64,000 nucleotides of DNA from positions 1 to 64,000 of the forward strand of contig JAIXYI010000051.1 of assembly GCA_027490305.1 (NCBI GenBank). Reading direction: 5' to 3'. The position numbers were made by a program, and so were the translations under genes. Source of the stretch: Flavobacteriaceae bacterium. Lineage in GTDB: Bacteria > Bacteroidota > Bacteroidia > Flavobacteriales > Flavobacteriaceae. Positions 22,188 through 31,813 of the stretch are shown one piece after another. Under the pieces are notes generated by a model. The model did no database searches, had not been told where the DNA came from, and saw only the letters and a list, made by a program, of their open reading frames with translations. Position 1 is the first letter of the stretch; each line of letters begins with the position of its first letter.

Positions 22188-22541
22188 ATGACAGAGTATC
22201 TTTTACTTTTCCGCAACGCCAGTGCCGAGAACGGCTATCTGGCCACCGCACAAGACATGGCCGAGGATATGCCCAAATGGCAATCCTGGATCGGGCAGAT
22301 CGCCATGCAGGGCAAACTCGTGCACACGGCACCGGTCTTATACGACGCCGCCATCGTCACCGCCGAAGGCGTCACTGCCGGTCCCCACAAAGAGGCCAAC
22401 AGCCTATTGGTAGCCGGTTTCCTCATCTGCAAATCCGACAACCGTCAGGAAATTGAAGAATGGAGCCGCAGTTGTCCCATCCTCAAATACCCGAATAGTT
22501 CCGTCGAGATCCGGCCGCTCGTTCCGTTTCCTACCCACTAA
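22188..22541 (+). CDS. YCII-related domain protein
   Basis: 117 residues: MTEYLLLFRNASAENGYLATAQDMAEDMPKWQSWIGQIAMQGKLVHTAPVLYDAAIVTAEGV, then KEANSLLVAGFLICKSDNRQEIEEWSRSCPIL. This is the dimeric ferredoxin-like YCII layout with W-x-x-W-I-x-x-I-x-x-x-G-K-L, AGF-I-x-x-x-D and EI-x-W-S-x-x-CP. The catalytic His-Asp pair of true YciI is not evident. Small proteins like this often travel with sigma factors or regulators; function unknown. Second gene of the crp-like group. Confidence 0.78.
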   Translation: MTEYLLLFRNASAENGYLATAQDMAEDMPKWQSWIGQIAMQGKLVHTAPVLYDAAIVTAEGVTAGPHKEANSLLVAGFLICKSDNRQEIEEWSRSCPILKYPNSSVEIRPLVPFPTH

Positions 22542-22552
22542 AAACGAAGGTC

Positions 22553-22969
22553 ATGGATAAGATTCTCAATATAGGAAAGTACCTTTTCCCGTTGTCGTTC
22601 CTGCTGTACGTCGGCCTGCACCTCGGCAAACCCGACGTAGGCGCGTCGTTCGTTCCCGACTATATCCCGTTCCCGTATTTCTGGAACTACTTTACACTGG
22701 TGTGCATCCTGCTCTTCATCGTCAGTGCGGTGGTAGGTAAATACGACAAGCTGGCCTATTGCCTCATGGCGGTATACGTCATCCTGATGGCACTGCTGGT
22801 GCACCTGCCCCGCGCCATGGGACACGAACTCGGAACCGGCACGATGATGGCCGATCTCGAAAGGGAAAAAGAACTGGAAATGGTCAACTTTTTCCGGAAC
22901 ATCATGGTCACCGGCGCCTTACTGGCCTTCGCCCGATATGTCGCAACCGACAAAAGGGTAATGGGATAA
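22553..22969 (+). CDS. DoxX-like small membrane protein
   Basis: 138 residues with four hydrophobic segments (YLFPLSFLLYVGLHLG, YFWNYFTLVCILLFIVSAVVG, LAYCLMAVYVILMALLVHLP, NIMVTGALLAFARYVA). The HLPRAM turn and N-F-x-x-N-x-x-x-x-GALLAFA ending are DoxX/DoxD-type features. Cargo for redox or small-molecule processes is the family's usual suggestion; nothing specific is visible. Last gene of the three-gene group, before a bidirectional terminator. Confidence 0.75.
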   Translation: MDKILNIGKYLFPLSFLLYVGLHLGKPDVGASFVPDYIPFPYFWNYFTLVCILLFIVSAVVGKYDKLAYCLMAVYVILMALLVHLPRAMGHELGTGTMMADLEREKELEMVNFFRNIMVTGALLAFARYVATDKRVMG

Positions 22970-22998
22970 GTACACAATCCGGAACCCGAACAAGTTGT

Positions 22999-23032
22999 AA
23001 AAGGCGATAGACACCCGTCCGTCGCCTTTTTT
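22999..23032. terminator. Bidirectional terminator
   Basis: Stem AAAAGGCGA / TCGCCTTTT around a 13-nt loop, with T runs in both directions. It lies between the converging DoxX-like and DnaQ-GIY-YIG genes. Confidence 0.85.
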
Positions 23033-23040
23033 AATGGCTA

Positions 23041-24393
23041 TCAACGATACACCTTCCCTGGATATTTCGCCGCATAACTGTGCACCAACTGCATCACATA
23101 GGGGTTGCTGTGGTAGGGCGTCACATGGTCACGTACCTCCGACGGTTCCGTAAAACCGATGTCCGACGATACATACCCCATACCATAAAACGTACCGTTC
23201 TCGACCCAAATACAGCTTTTCTCATCCGCCGAACGGCCTTTGTCGACAATGGCAAAACTCGGTTGCTCGACCGAAAGTGAGTCCAGCGCTTCGTCTACAC
23301 TCCGGTTGTGGGTTTCACGGTCTGGCATCGATTCCTTCGGGAAAGTGACGGGCTCCTCCTGTAGTCCAAAAGCGCAAAAACGCAGGTCGATGCCAAAGCG
23401 AACCGCCAGTTCCCGAAGCACGTGCACCGCTTCGAATTCATTATAAAAGACCTGCACCGGGCGCTGTTGCCGGCTGACTTTCCCAACACCCAGATACCTA
23501 TAGCCGTTGCGCGCTTCATACACAAACAGGCCAAACTTCGGCTCGAACCGTTTCAACGCCCGGTTATACGCCGGCCATAACTTCCGGATTTCGGCGCATT
23601 CAAGCAGCAACGCCATCAACTCGGTACCGCACACCTCAAACGAAATACCGTGGATATCACGCAGGAAATGCTGCCGTTGCGGCGTCACGCTATGCCCCGT
23701 AAAATGCGACGCGACCCGCTTGCGGATGTTGATCGCTTTTCCGACATACACCACCTTCTTCGCTTCATTATGGAAGTAATACACCCCGGACCGCTCAGGC
23801 AAACGTTCGAAGTCCTCAGGCGGCAGGTTCGGCGGCAGTCGCTGGTCTTGTGCCGTTTTCTTAATCATCGTTCCGATATGTCCTTCCGCATCCCATTCCA
23901 ACAGTCGGGTAAAAAGGATGGCGGTCGCATCGGCATCACCGCCCGCCCGGTGCCGGTTCTCAACCGGAATGTCGAGCGACTGGCACAGCGCGCCAAGGGA
24001 ATAGGAGCGGAGTCCGGGACGGATTTTCCGAGCGGCCCGCACCGTACACAACTTCCGCGCGTTCCATTGATAACCTGCTTCTCCCAATTGGTGCCGCACG
24101 AACGAATAGTCGAAGTTGACGTTGTGGGCGACGAAAACGCGTCCGTTAAGCAAGCGCCACACGTCCTCCGCGATATCGGCAAAAATGGGTGCATGCCGTA
24201 CCAGGGCATTATCAATTCCCGTAAGGGCAAAAATGGGCACAGGAATTTCTTTTTCCGGATTCACCAGGGTTTCCCACCGCTCAATGACCTTTGTGCCGTC
24301 ATGGATGAGGATAGCGATTTCCGTAATGCGGCTGCCGCCGGCATTTCCTCCGGTGGTTTCGATATCGACAATGGCATATTCGATTTTTTTCAT
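23041..24393 (-). CDS. DnaQ-type exonuclease fused to GIY-YIG nuclease domain
   Basis: 450 residues. N-terminal DnaQ-like 3'-5' exonuclease (1-170): IVDIETTGG with the first DxE acidic pair, ARKIRPGLRSYSLGALC, and HRAGGDADAT with the last His and Asp. Then a GIY-YIG endonuclease (about 205-290): ERSGVYYFHNEAKKVVYVGKAINIRKRVASHF, where GVYYF replaces GIY and YVGKA replaces YIG. The C-terminal part is unassigned. DnaQ plus UvrC-like N-domain fusions (Cho-like) occur in many bacteria and probably act in nucleotide excision or replication repair. Convergent to the DoxX-like gene. Confidence 0.88.
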   Translation of the reverse strand: MKKIEYAIVDIETTGGNAGGSRITEIAILIHDGTKVIERWETLVNPEKEIPVPIFALTGIDNALVRHAPIFADIAEDVWRLLNGRVFVAHNVNFDYSFVRHQLGEAGYQWNARKLCTVRAARKIRPGLRSYSLGALCQSLDIPVENRHRAGGDADATAILFTRLLEWDAEGHIGTMIKKTAQDQRLPPNLPPEDFERLPERSGVYYFHNEAKKVVYVGKAINIRKRVASHFTGHSVTPQRQHFLRDIHGISFEVCGTELMALLLECAEIRKLWPAYNRALKRFEPKFGLFVYEARNGYRYLGVGKVSRQQRPVQVFYNEFEAVHVLRELAVRFGIDLRFCAFGLQEEPVTFPKESMPDRETHNRSVDEALDSLSVEQPSFAIVDKGRSADEKSCIWVENGTFYGMGYVSSDIGFTEPSEVRDHVTPYHSNPYVMQLVHSYAAKYPGKVYR

Positions 24394-24480
24394 CAGTGAA
24401 AACGGGTCGGGTTGTTACTTTTAGGAACAACCGACTGTTTCCAATATATAAATTATTCCGAAATGCGACAGCCGAAGCGG

Positions 24481-26190
24481 TTAATTTTTCGTTTCGATTA
24501 TGACAAACACGGATGACCGGGCGGGGAGTACTACCGCCGTTCCATCGGTCGTTTTGGCCGAGAACGGACGAATCGAAGTGTAGTTGGCCGGGCCGCCCGC
24601 TTCGAGGGTTGTGCCGTTGCCGTTGACTTGCACTTTCCGCGAGAATTCCCCGTTGTCGGTATCGCCCGTGATCGTGTACCAATACATCCGGTTACCGGGG
24701 ATAAAGTTCTTAAAGGCAAGTTTTACGGGTAGCGCAGTAGTTCCTTTATTGACGAAGGTTACACCGATCTTCCCATCCGAAAACGAGGAAGCATACACTT
24801 CGTAATTGCCGTTTGCATCCTTCACGGCTTCAATCAGGCGATCGCCCATGTTCTTCTGGAAGAAATACATATGGTAGAACGCCGGTCGTGCGGTTCCTTT
24901 AGGTATATTCGGTTCGTCACCGTTGCTAAAGATGCCGTGGTCGTTCCCGTTGTCCCAGCCGTTGAAGAAATCCCAACGCGCCGCCAGGCCAATGTTGTTC
25001 TTAAGCGCTTCCCCTAAAAGCAATACCGCGTGCAAGCCGTTGACGTGCGACACCTGCTGCTTGCTACCCCGAGCGAAGATGTTCCATTCATCAAGCGCAA
25101 ACGGTTTGATCTGATGGGTATGATTTGTGAGTTGGCCTTTTAAGAACGCTACCATGGTGCCGACTTTCGCTGTCGGGGTGTCCAGAATTTGGGTCGCGTT
25201 AAGGTTCTCGCTCGCGGTGAAGTAGTTATGCACGACATAATAGTCGGCCTCTTCCCCAAGAGCGCCCAATAGTTGATCGTTCCAAAATTTATTGGTGTCG
25301 TTCATCCAGCTTTCGGCAGGTGCATCAAACAGCACCGCACCGATTTTGATCGAATGTCCCGAAGCTGCTGCCGCCGCGCGCATCGCCGCCGCAATGACTT
25401 TGAAATGTGCGGCATAGAGCGCGCCGTTGTGAAACTCGGGCTGCCCGTCCTGGTTGCGCGACGTATCGATGCGATAGCCGGCCTCCCAGCTTCCGAAGTT
25501 CTCGTTGCCGATTTCCCAGTACTGTGTGCGACCGTTGTCATAGGTCACCCAATCGGCGGCCAGTTGCGCAGCGTCTGCTACCGGGTTAGTACCCGTGCCA
25601 TAACGGGCATAACCGGCATTGACGGTAATAATACCTTTACTGTTGGTCTGGGTCAGCAATTGGTAGTAATTGTCGAGCGACATCGTCCAGTCGGCATTGT
25701 TTTGTCCGAACCAAAAACCGGCGGGCTCGTCCTGTCCCTCGGCATTCCGAAGGGTAGGAGGTACGTTCGGCGGGTTGGAAGCCGCATTCCAGAAATACAC
25801 ATCGCTGATGCTGCCGCCCGGAAAGCGGATGATGTTCGGCTTGAGTTTGGTGATGTTGTCAGTCAGAAGGTTGTCGGTGACCATTTTACCCGACCAGAGA
25901 TTGGCATTGTTGCCGTAGATCGAAGCCGGAATCTTCGTCAACACCTTGGCATAGTCGATGGTAACGGTCGAACTGGTCGTAGTCGGCACGTTGCCTTCCG
26001 TAAATGCTACAGGTGACGTATAGGTCTTGGGTGTCCAGGTGTCGAGGAAAAAGCCCGTAGTCGCCGCCACTTCGGGATCGACCTGTGGTTGAAGTTCGAC
26101 TTCAGTACCGCTGCCGGCTTCCCCTGATTTATCGCAGGATAGGAAAAAAAGGGAAGAAGTGAACAGCGCATGCAACACGATTTTTTTCAT
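24481..26190 (-). CDS. Glycoside hydrolase clan GH-A lipoprotein, arabinofuranosidase-like
   Basis: 569 residues, lipobox FFLSC (Cys19), so anchored in the outer membrane or periplasmic face. The barrel has the acid/base Glu in YWEIGNENFGSWE and the nucleophile Glu in FALDEWNI, as in GH51-type alpha-L-arabinofuranosidases; upstream IIRFPGGSISDVYFW is the substrate-loop segment of that family. The last 130 residues are a beta-sandwich (VYASSFSDGKIGVTFVNKG). Related families GH30 and GH79 share these motifs, so the substrate is open. No SusCD pair adjoins it. Confidence 0.75.
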   Translation of the reverse strand: MKKIVLHALFTSSLFFLSCDKSGEAGSGTEVELQPQVDPEVAATTGFFLDTWTPKTYTSPVAFTEGNVPTTTSSTVTIDYAKVLTKIPASIYGNNANLWSGKMVTDNLLTDNITKLKPNIIRFPGGSISDVYFWNAASNPPNVPPTLRNAEGQDEPAGFWFGQNNADWTMSLDNYYQLLTQTNSKGIITVNAGYARYGTGTNPVADAAQLAADWVTYDNGRTQYWEIGNENFGSWEAGYRIDTSRNQDGQPEFHNGALYAAHFKVIAAAMRAAAAASGHSIKIGAVLFDAPAESWMNDTNKFWNDQLLGALGEEADYYVVHNYFTASENLNATQILDTPTAKVGTMVAFLKGQLTNHTHQIKPFALDEWNIFARGSKQQVSHVNGLHAVLLLGEALKNNIGLAARWDFFNGWDNGNDHGIFSNGDEPNIPKGTARPAFYHMYFFQKNMGDRLIEAVKDANGNYEVYASSFSDGKIGVTFVNKGTTALPVKLAFKNFIPGNRMYWYTITGDTDNGEFSRKVQVNGNGTTLEAGGPANYTSIRPFSAKTTDGTAVVLPARSSVFVIIETKN

Positions 26191-26358
26191 AGTAAGTAGG
26201 GAGATTAGGCCGGAAGTACCGGTTTTGCCGGATTCATTAAACCCGCTCTCCGCAAATATATCGTTTGCGTTAGCCGTTCGGCGATACTATTTTGTCATTG
26301 AAACATCGGAATTTGGCGTTCGGTCTGAGATCTTCGCAGCGCCTAAACCCGCTAGAAC

Positions 26359-28008
26359 CTACATTGGGTTCCGCTCGTGCCCGGTCGATTGTTCGACGAT
26401 TTCCCGCAACACCATATCGAGCTGTTCAGCCGAGACGCTGATATAATCGAGGTATTCGTCTGCCGATCCGCCGGCCGCCTTTTGGTCGCGGTAAAGGCGG
26501 AGGAAGCCCAGCAAATTGGCCAGCGGTGCACGTACCATGTGCGACTGCCGCCAGGCGATTTCGCGTAGGGCGCGGTCCTGCGATTCGATTTTATGCATAC
26601 GATCGAGCGTTTCCGTCAGATCCGTCATGGCACCAACCGCCCGGGTTGCCCGGCCTTTCTCGTCGCGGATGAAGAAACCGCGGTGTTGCACGAAGGCCGT
26701 TTCACCATCGGCTTTAAGGAAACGGAACTCCGCGTTAAACCGTTCGCGTTTCGGATCCCGGATCGCGTCTTTCAGGTCGCGGAGGATGCGTTCACGGTCG
26801 TCGGGATGGAGATTTTCTGACCAGAAGTCGCGTTCTTCATCGATGTTGAACCCAAAAATGGTCTGGAATCCTTCGCCCCACAACACCTTCCGCGTAGTGA
26901 CATCCCAGTCGATGATCGCCTCTACGGTGGCGCGTGCCAACAGTTTGAAGCGTTCGTTGCTTTCCCACACCTGTTGTTCCTGTAGTTTTCGCCGGGTGCT
27001 GTCAAGGGCGATGCCTTCGAGCCGTATCGGTGTGCCGTTGTCGTCGCGGGTAAGGTATAGCCGTTCGAGCACCCATTTTGTCTCACCTTCGCTGGTAATA
27101 ATCCGCCGTTCGTATTCGCGGAAACCGTCTTCTGAAAAATGGCGGAGCTCAAGATCGAAAACCTCGTCAGGATAGAAAATAGAACGGAGGCTGTCAGGTG
27201 TGGGACGAAAAACCGCTGGGTCGCGACCGAGTATGCGATACATCTCATCCGACCATTCAATTTTGTTGTGCACGAGGTCGTTCGTCCAATAACCGAGTCC
27301 GGCAATGGCGCCTGCACGCTGTAACCGTTCGTTTGAATCGGCCAGGCGCTGTTGCTGGGCGATTTCGGCGGTCACATCAACAGCCGACGCGAGTTGCACA
27401 CGGCGTCCGTTCCACAGCACGCCCGAGGTTTTGACTTTTACATAGATAATCTCGCCGTTCTTCTTCAAATGCCTTATGGGCAAGGGGAGGATCTTCCCGT
27501 GTTCGTCCTCGGGTTCTGCCAGATAGTCCATCAATATCGGAATGTCTTCGGGCATGGGGATGTCGCGTAGCGTCATTGACAAATAGTCTGCTTCTGAATA
27601 GCCATAAAGGTGACAGGCCGCATCGTTGACCAACAGAATCTGGAGCGTATCGGAATCGAACAGCCACTCGGGCAGCGGACTGTGGTTGAACAGCGACATA
27701 TACTCCTGCTTCGAGCGCCTGAGTCGTTCTTCCGCTTCCCGCTCGGTATCGAGTATTTGCTGGTAGTAAGTCGAAACCATCCGGGTGTGACGCCGCACCA
27801 GTACGTAAAGCAGCAAGGCAGTTATCAGGATAAAGACCAGTCCTTTCGCGGTCTGAAGCTGCGAGAGTTCCTTAATATCCGGCACAAATAATGCCAGCAC
27901 CACGTCAGAGGTGAAGATGTAGAGGCCGCTTACAACCGCATACACCACCCCAATACGAAGCGCCGGACGCGCACCCGTGGAAAGAGACTGGATATTCATA
28001 ACCTGCAA
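26359..28008 (-). CDS. Multi-PAS sensor protein with H-box but no ATPase domain
   Basis: 549 residues. Two membrane helices (IGVVYAVVSGLYIFTSDVVLALFV and GLVFILITALLLYVLV) are followed by three PAS domains (about 100-215, 225-345 and 350-475), with typical FRPTPDSL, HPDDRE, GETKWVLER and RFNAEFRFLKADGE segments. The end has an H-box-like REIAWRQSHMVRAPLANLLGFL dimerisation helix; the protein stops 50 residues later, before any HATPase region. It therefore cannot autophosphorylate alone; it may be phosphorylated by another kinase or act as a scaffold. Either ATG (28008 or 27999) is possible. Short flavobacterial homologues of this shape are known to me only in outline. Confidence 0.8.
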   Translation of the reverse strand: MQVMNIQSLSTGARPALRIGVVYAVVSGLYIFTSDVVLALFVPDIKELSQLQTAKGLVFILITALLLYVLVRRHTRMVSTYYQQILDTEREAEERLRRSKQEYMSLFNHSPLPEWLFDSDTLQILLVNDAACHLYGYSEADYLSMTLRDIPMPEDIPILMDYLAEPEDEHGKILPLPIRHLKKNGEIIYVKVKTSGVLWNGRRVQLASAVDVTAEIAQQQRLADSNERLQRAGAIAGLGYWTNDLVHNKIEWSDEMYRILGRDPAVFRPTPDSLRSIFYPDEVFDLELRHFSEDGFREYERRIITSEGETKWVLERLYLTRDDNGTPIRLEGIALDSTRRKLQEQQVWESNERFKLLARATVEAIIDWDVTTRKVLWGEGFQTIFGFNIDEERDFWSENLHPDDRERILRDLKDAIRDPKRERFNAEFRFLKADGETAFVQHRGFFIRDEKGRATRAVGAMTDLTETLDRMHKIESQDRALREIAWRQSHMVRAPLANLLGFLRLYRDQKAAGGSADEYLDYISVSAEQLDMVLREIVEQSTGHERNPM

Positions 28009-28475
28009 ATGAGTAACCGTATGTACATACTAAATTACGAATTTTTTAACTAATAATAAGAATTTTGACGTCCGAATAGAGAAATTAAACGAGCGAATGT
28101 GTCAATTAGATAACTAGTTAATTAGCAATTTAGCGAATGTGTCGATTAGCTAATAGGAGGATAGCAAGCTGGAAATCGCACCTGTTATTTGCATGATGGT
28201 TGGAAAAGGCAATTAGCAAATTGGATGACGAGATAAAGAGTAGCATAAAATCGAACGCCATGTTCGAAAGAATGCGATACCCTTAAATGGCGTAGTACCT
28301 GCCGAAAGCGCAAGTGTGATTAGAAGAAAGTTGAATTATAGACTGACCAACGCGCCGGAGACGGGAGTGTTCAATGTCTTTCCTCTTTCTTCTTTCCTCT
28401 CGCTCCTTGCTCCTTGCTCCTTGCTTCCGCACGTAATTACATGATTGTAAGACAATAGGTCTTATGGTTCATGTG

Positions 28476-29040
28476 CCTCATGTTCAGAATTAACTTCCCG
28501 TTTGAATTCCCCATTATCTCATTTTCTAATTATCCCATTATCTAATTCGCTAATTGCTTCGCCAGTCGGCTATCGCCTCGTGTCGCTAATTAACACATTC
28601 GCTAATTAACTCATTTTCTAATCCGCCTCGTATTCAGAATCAACTCCCCGTTCGAATTCCCCCATTATCTCATTTTCTAATTATCCCATTATCTAATTCG
28701 CTAATTGCTTCGCCAGTCGCCTATCGCCTCGTGTCGCTAATTAACACCTTCGCTAATTAACTCATTTTCTAATCCGCCTCGTGTTCAGAATCAACTCCCC
28801 GTTCGAATTCCCCCATTATCTAATTATCTCATTATCTCATTATCTAATTCGCTAATTGCTTCGCCAGTCGCCTATCGCCTCGTGTCGTTAATTAACACAT
28901 TCGCTAATTAACTCATTTTCTAATCCGCCTAGTGTTCAGAATCAACTCCCCGTTCGAATTCCCCCATTATCTCATTTTCTAATTATCCCATTATCTAATT
29001 CGCTAATCCGCTAATTAACTCATTCGCTAATTAATTACCT
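28476..29040. repeat. 150-bp tandem repeat, three full copies plus a partial one
   Basis: CCT(C/A)(G/A)T(G/A)TTCAGAAT starts at 28476, 28626, 28777 and 28928, a period of 150-151 bp. Each copy contains AACTCCCCGTTCGAATTCCCC, AT-rich CATTATCTCATTTTC steps, TTCGCTAATTGCTTCGCCAG, CTATCGCCTCGTGTCG, then TTCGCTAATTAACTC. The last copy is truncated and runs into the promoter region of the protease gene. The rest of the 1-kb gap (28009-28475) holds isolated GCGAATGTG/TTAGC steps and no gene. Confidence 0.9.
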
Positions 29041-29047
29041 TTACCCC

Positions 29048-30652
29048 ATGAAGAAGAAGCTACTACTCCTCGCCCTTTTCCAGGTATGGCTGACCTTCGC
29101 GCAGGAAGATGCCTGGGTATATTTCACCGATAAACCCGACGCCGCGTCTTATCTTGCGAATCCGTTGTCGATGTTGTCACAGCGCGCACTTGACCGTCGG
29201 GCGGCGCAGGGAATTTCGGTTGATATCGCCGACGTTCCGCTTCACCAGCCGTATCTTCAGGCCCTGGCAGCGGTGCCCGGTATCGAAGTGAAGTCGGTTT
29301 CGAAGTGGTTCAATTGCCTGCACGTACGCGGAAGCGAAGCCAGTATCAATTCCCTCACGTCACTTTCGTTCGTTGATCATATCGTGTTTGCGAATTCAAA
29401 TTTGAACCCAGCGCCGCGCCGTCCGCAAGGCAGGCTCTCACGAACGGCGAAATGGGCGGATATACAGGTCAATTATCCCTATGGAAGTTCGGAAAACCAG
29501 GTGCAGCAGTTGAACGGACACCAGTTGCACCAAATGGATTTCACCGGTTCTGGGAAGTATATCGCCGTACTCGACGCGGGTTTCCCCGGAGTTGATACGG
29601 CCTCACCGTTTCAGCGCCTTCGGGATAACAACGGTATTCTCGGCGGCTATGATTTCATAAACGACGACACCAATTTCTACTCCGGCGGCAACCATGGCAC
29701 GACGGTCTTGTCTACCATGGCGGGCTACGTGCCCAATGCTTTGGTCGGTACAGCCCCAGATGCCTCGTATTACCTATTCATCACCGAAGACGTGGCATCC
29801 GAGAACCCGGTAGAAGAATCCTATTGGGTGGAGGCAGCCGAACGGGCCGACAGCCTTGGTGTCGACGTTATCAATACGTCGTTGGGCTATTTCGGCTACG
29901 ACAATCCCGATTACAGCCATACCTATGCCGATATGAACGGCGCGACCACCTTCATTTCAAAAGGAGTGAATATGGCGTTCAGTCGCGGCATGATCATCGT
30001 GGTGTCGGCCGGAAACAGTGGTAATAGCGACGAACCGCACATTGGGGCACCGGCTGATGCTATATCGGCCTTGACGATAGGTGCAGTAGACGCTTCCGGC
30101 CAGTATGCCAGTTTTAGTTCGATCGGTCCTTCCTATGACGGACGTGTGAAACCGGATGTCGTGGCACAGGGTGCGTCAGTCTTCGTAGCCCAGCCCACCG
30201 GTGCCGTGACGATCTCCAACGGCACGTCGTTTTCGGGTCCGATTACCGCCGGACTCGTCGCCTGTTTGTGGCAGGCTTTGCCCGAGATGAGTAACCAGGA
30301 AATCATCGACCTGGTGCGCCAATCGGCCAGTTTGTATGACAATCCGACCACGCAGTTGGGCTATGGCATTCCGGACTTCAATTTGGCGCTTGCCATGTCA
30401 GTAGACGGATTCGAACCTACGCCGTATGCCGTTTTCCCCAACCCTTTCGACCAATCCCTTACCGTAACCCTTCCAAAAGTCGCAACCGGCGCCACGCTTG
30501 AGGTGATGGACACCACCGGAAAACGGGTACTCGAAGCCCCGCTCAACGCCCTGAGCCAAACGTTTGAACTTTCGGGCCTCGCATCGGGCTTCTACTTTTA
30601 TAAAGTACAATCGGGCGCGATGGCACGAACCGGTAAACTCGTAAAACGTTGA
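29048..30652 (+). CDS. Subtilisin-like serine protease with T9SS sorting domain
   Basis: 534 residues. Signal peptide MKKKLLLLALFQVWLTFA-Q. An I9-like propeptide part with WVYFTDKP and RRAAQGI is followed by the S8 catalytic domain: Asp in VLDAGF, His in GNHGTTVLSTMAG, Ser in NGTSFSGPITAG, plus the VSAGNSG oxyanion region. The C-terminal 80 residues are a type A sorting domain: AVFPNPFDQSLTV and a SGFYFYKV-x-x-x-x-x-x-x-GKLVKR ending. It is therefore predicted to be exported by the type IX secretion system. Preceded by a 150-bp tandem repeat; 1 bp before the next gene. Confidence 0.93.
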   Translation: MKKKLLLLALFQVWLTFAQEDAWVYFTDKPDAASYLANPLSMLSQRALDRRAAQGISVDIADVPLHQPYLQALAAVPGIEVKSVSKWFNCLHVRGSEASINSLTSLSFVDHIVFANSNLNPAPRRPQGRLSRTAKWADIQVNYPYGSSENQVQQLNGHQLHQMDFTGSGKYIAVLDAGFPGVDTASPFQRLRDNNGILGGYDFINDDTNFYSGGNHGTTVLSTMAGYVPNALVGTAPDASYYLFITEDVASENPVEESYWVEAAERADSLGVDVINTSLGYFGYDNPDYSHTYADMNGATTFISKGVNMAFSRGMIIVVSAGNSGNSDEPHIGAPADAISALTIGAVDASGQYASFSSIGPSYDGRVKPDVVAQGASVFVAQPTGAVTISNGTSFSGPITAGLVACLWQALPEMSNQEIIDLVRQSASLYDNPTTQLGYGIPDFNLALAMSVDGFEPTPYAVFPNPFDQSLTVTLPKVATGATLEVMDTTGKRVLEAPLNALSQTFELSGLASGFYFYKVQSGAMARTGKLVKR

Positions 30653-30653
30653 T

Positions 30654-31607
30654 ATGAATAGCATTACCCAACTATTTGGCATACAATATCCCATTATACA
30701 GGGCGGCATGATCTGGAACAGCGGCTGGCGGCTTGCGAGTGCGGTGAGCAACGCGGGCGGACTCGGACTCATCGGGGCCGGGTCGATGTATCCCGACGTG
30801 TTGCGGGAACATATCCAAAAATGCAAAGCCGCGACCGACAAACCGTTTGGGGTCAACGTGCCCATGTTGTATCCGAATCTGGAGGAGATCATACAGATTA
30901 TTGTCGAGGAAGGTGTTAGAATCGTTTTTACCTCGGCCGGAAACCCGAAGACGTATACGGCTTTCCTGAAGGAAAAAGGCATTACCGTGGTGCACGTCGT
31001 AAGCAGCAGCAAATTTGCATTAAAGGCACAGGAAGCCGGCGTTGATGCTATCGTAGCGGAAGGTTTCGAGGCGGGCGGACACAACGGGCGGGAGGAAAGC
31101 ACTACGCTCACCCTGATCCCGCAGGTACGACGCAACGTTTCCATTCCGCTGATCGCCGCAGGCGGTATCGCAACCGGACGTGCGATGTTGGCCGCGATGG
31201 TCCTGGGTTCGGATGGCGTGCAGATGGGCTCGCGTTTCGCCGCCTCCGAAGAAAGTTCCGCCCATGATAACTTCAAGCAATTGGTCGCCGGACTGGAAGA
31301 AGGCGGTACCCAACTTACCCTAAAGGAACTCGCGCCGGTGCGGTTAATTAAAAATAAGTTTTACGACGACCTACAGGCGCTGTATGCAACCGGTCCGACC
31401 GTAGAAGAACTGAAAAACCTATTGGGCCGTGCGCGCGCCAAACGCGGCATGTTCGAAGGGGATTTGGTAGAAGGGGAGCTTGAGATCGGGCAGGTTTCTG
31501 GACTTATAGACAAGGTATTACCTGTTGAAGCAATTTTTGAGGAAGTCCTCGCGGAGTTCGAGCAGGCCCGACGGGAAGTGGCCGGACGCGATTTAATGTT
31601 CCCATAA
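30654..31607 (+). CDS. FMN-dependent nitronate monooxygenase / FabK-like enoyl reductase
   Basis: 317 residues, TIM-barrel of the 2-nitropropane dioxygenase family: YPIIQGGMIWNSGWRLASAVSNAGGLGLIG, FGVNVPM, VHVVSSSKFALKAQEAGVDAIVAEGFEAGGHNG, PLIAAGGIATGRAMLAAMVLGSDGVQMGSRFAAS. EGFEAGGHNG agrees with both FabK (E-G-x-E-x-GGH) and nitronate monooxygenases, so the reaction is unclear. The 1-bp gap after the protease gene suggests co-transcription. A 52-codon membrane protein gene follows by 44 bp. Confidence 0.82.
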   Translation: MNSITQLFGIQYPIIQGGMIWNSGWRLASAVSNAGGLGLIGAGSMYPDVLREHIQKCKAATDKPFGVNVPMLYPNLEEIIQIIVEEGVRIVFTSAGNPKTYTAFLKEKGITVVHVVSSSKFALKAQEAGVDAIVAEGFEAGGHNGREESTTLTLIPQVRRNVSIPLIAAGGIATGRAMLAAMVLGSDGVQMGSRFAASEESSAHDNFKQLVAGLEEGGTQLTLKELAPVRLIKNKFYDDLQALYATGPTVEELKNLLGRARAKRGMFEGDLVEGELEIGQVSGLIDKVLPVEAIFEEVLAEFEQARREVAGRDLMFP

Positions 31608-31651
31608 CGTTTTGCTGCGCACGAAAGCATACCTTTCGGGAAAACCACGCG

Positions 31652-31810
31652 ATGAACCTACCTATCATTATCGTCGTCGGGTTGGCGGCCATTGGGTTGG
31701 TGGTATGGATGATACGGCGAAATGCCGCTGATCGCAAAGCGTATGAGCGCTCAGAAAACGCCGTACCCACCCTGTCCGAGACCGAACCTGACGAGGATTC
31801 CGAAAGCTGA
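31652..31810 (+). CDS. Short single-span membrane protein
   Basis: 52 residues, MNLPIIIVVGLAAIGLVVWMIRRNAADRKAYERSENAVPT, then an acidic tail. One transmembrane helix with a basic cytoplasmic side and positive-inside orientation. Below usual gene-calling length, but the order TM, RR, acidic end and position after the FabK-like gene suggest a real gene. Converges with lysA, with a 3-bp gap. Confidence 0.6.
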   Translation: MNLPIIIVVGLAAIGLVVWMIRRNAADRKAYERSENAVPTLSETEPDEDSES

Positions 31811-31813
31811 TTT

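Noticed and set aside
28476..29040. CRISPR or VNTR inside a gene
   Set aside because: Repeat is intergenic, 150 bp long and internally simple; no open frame across it.
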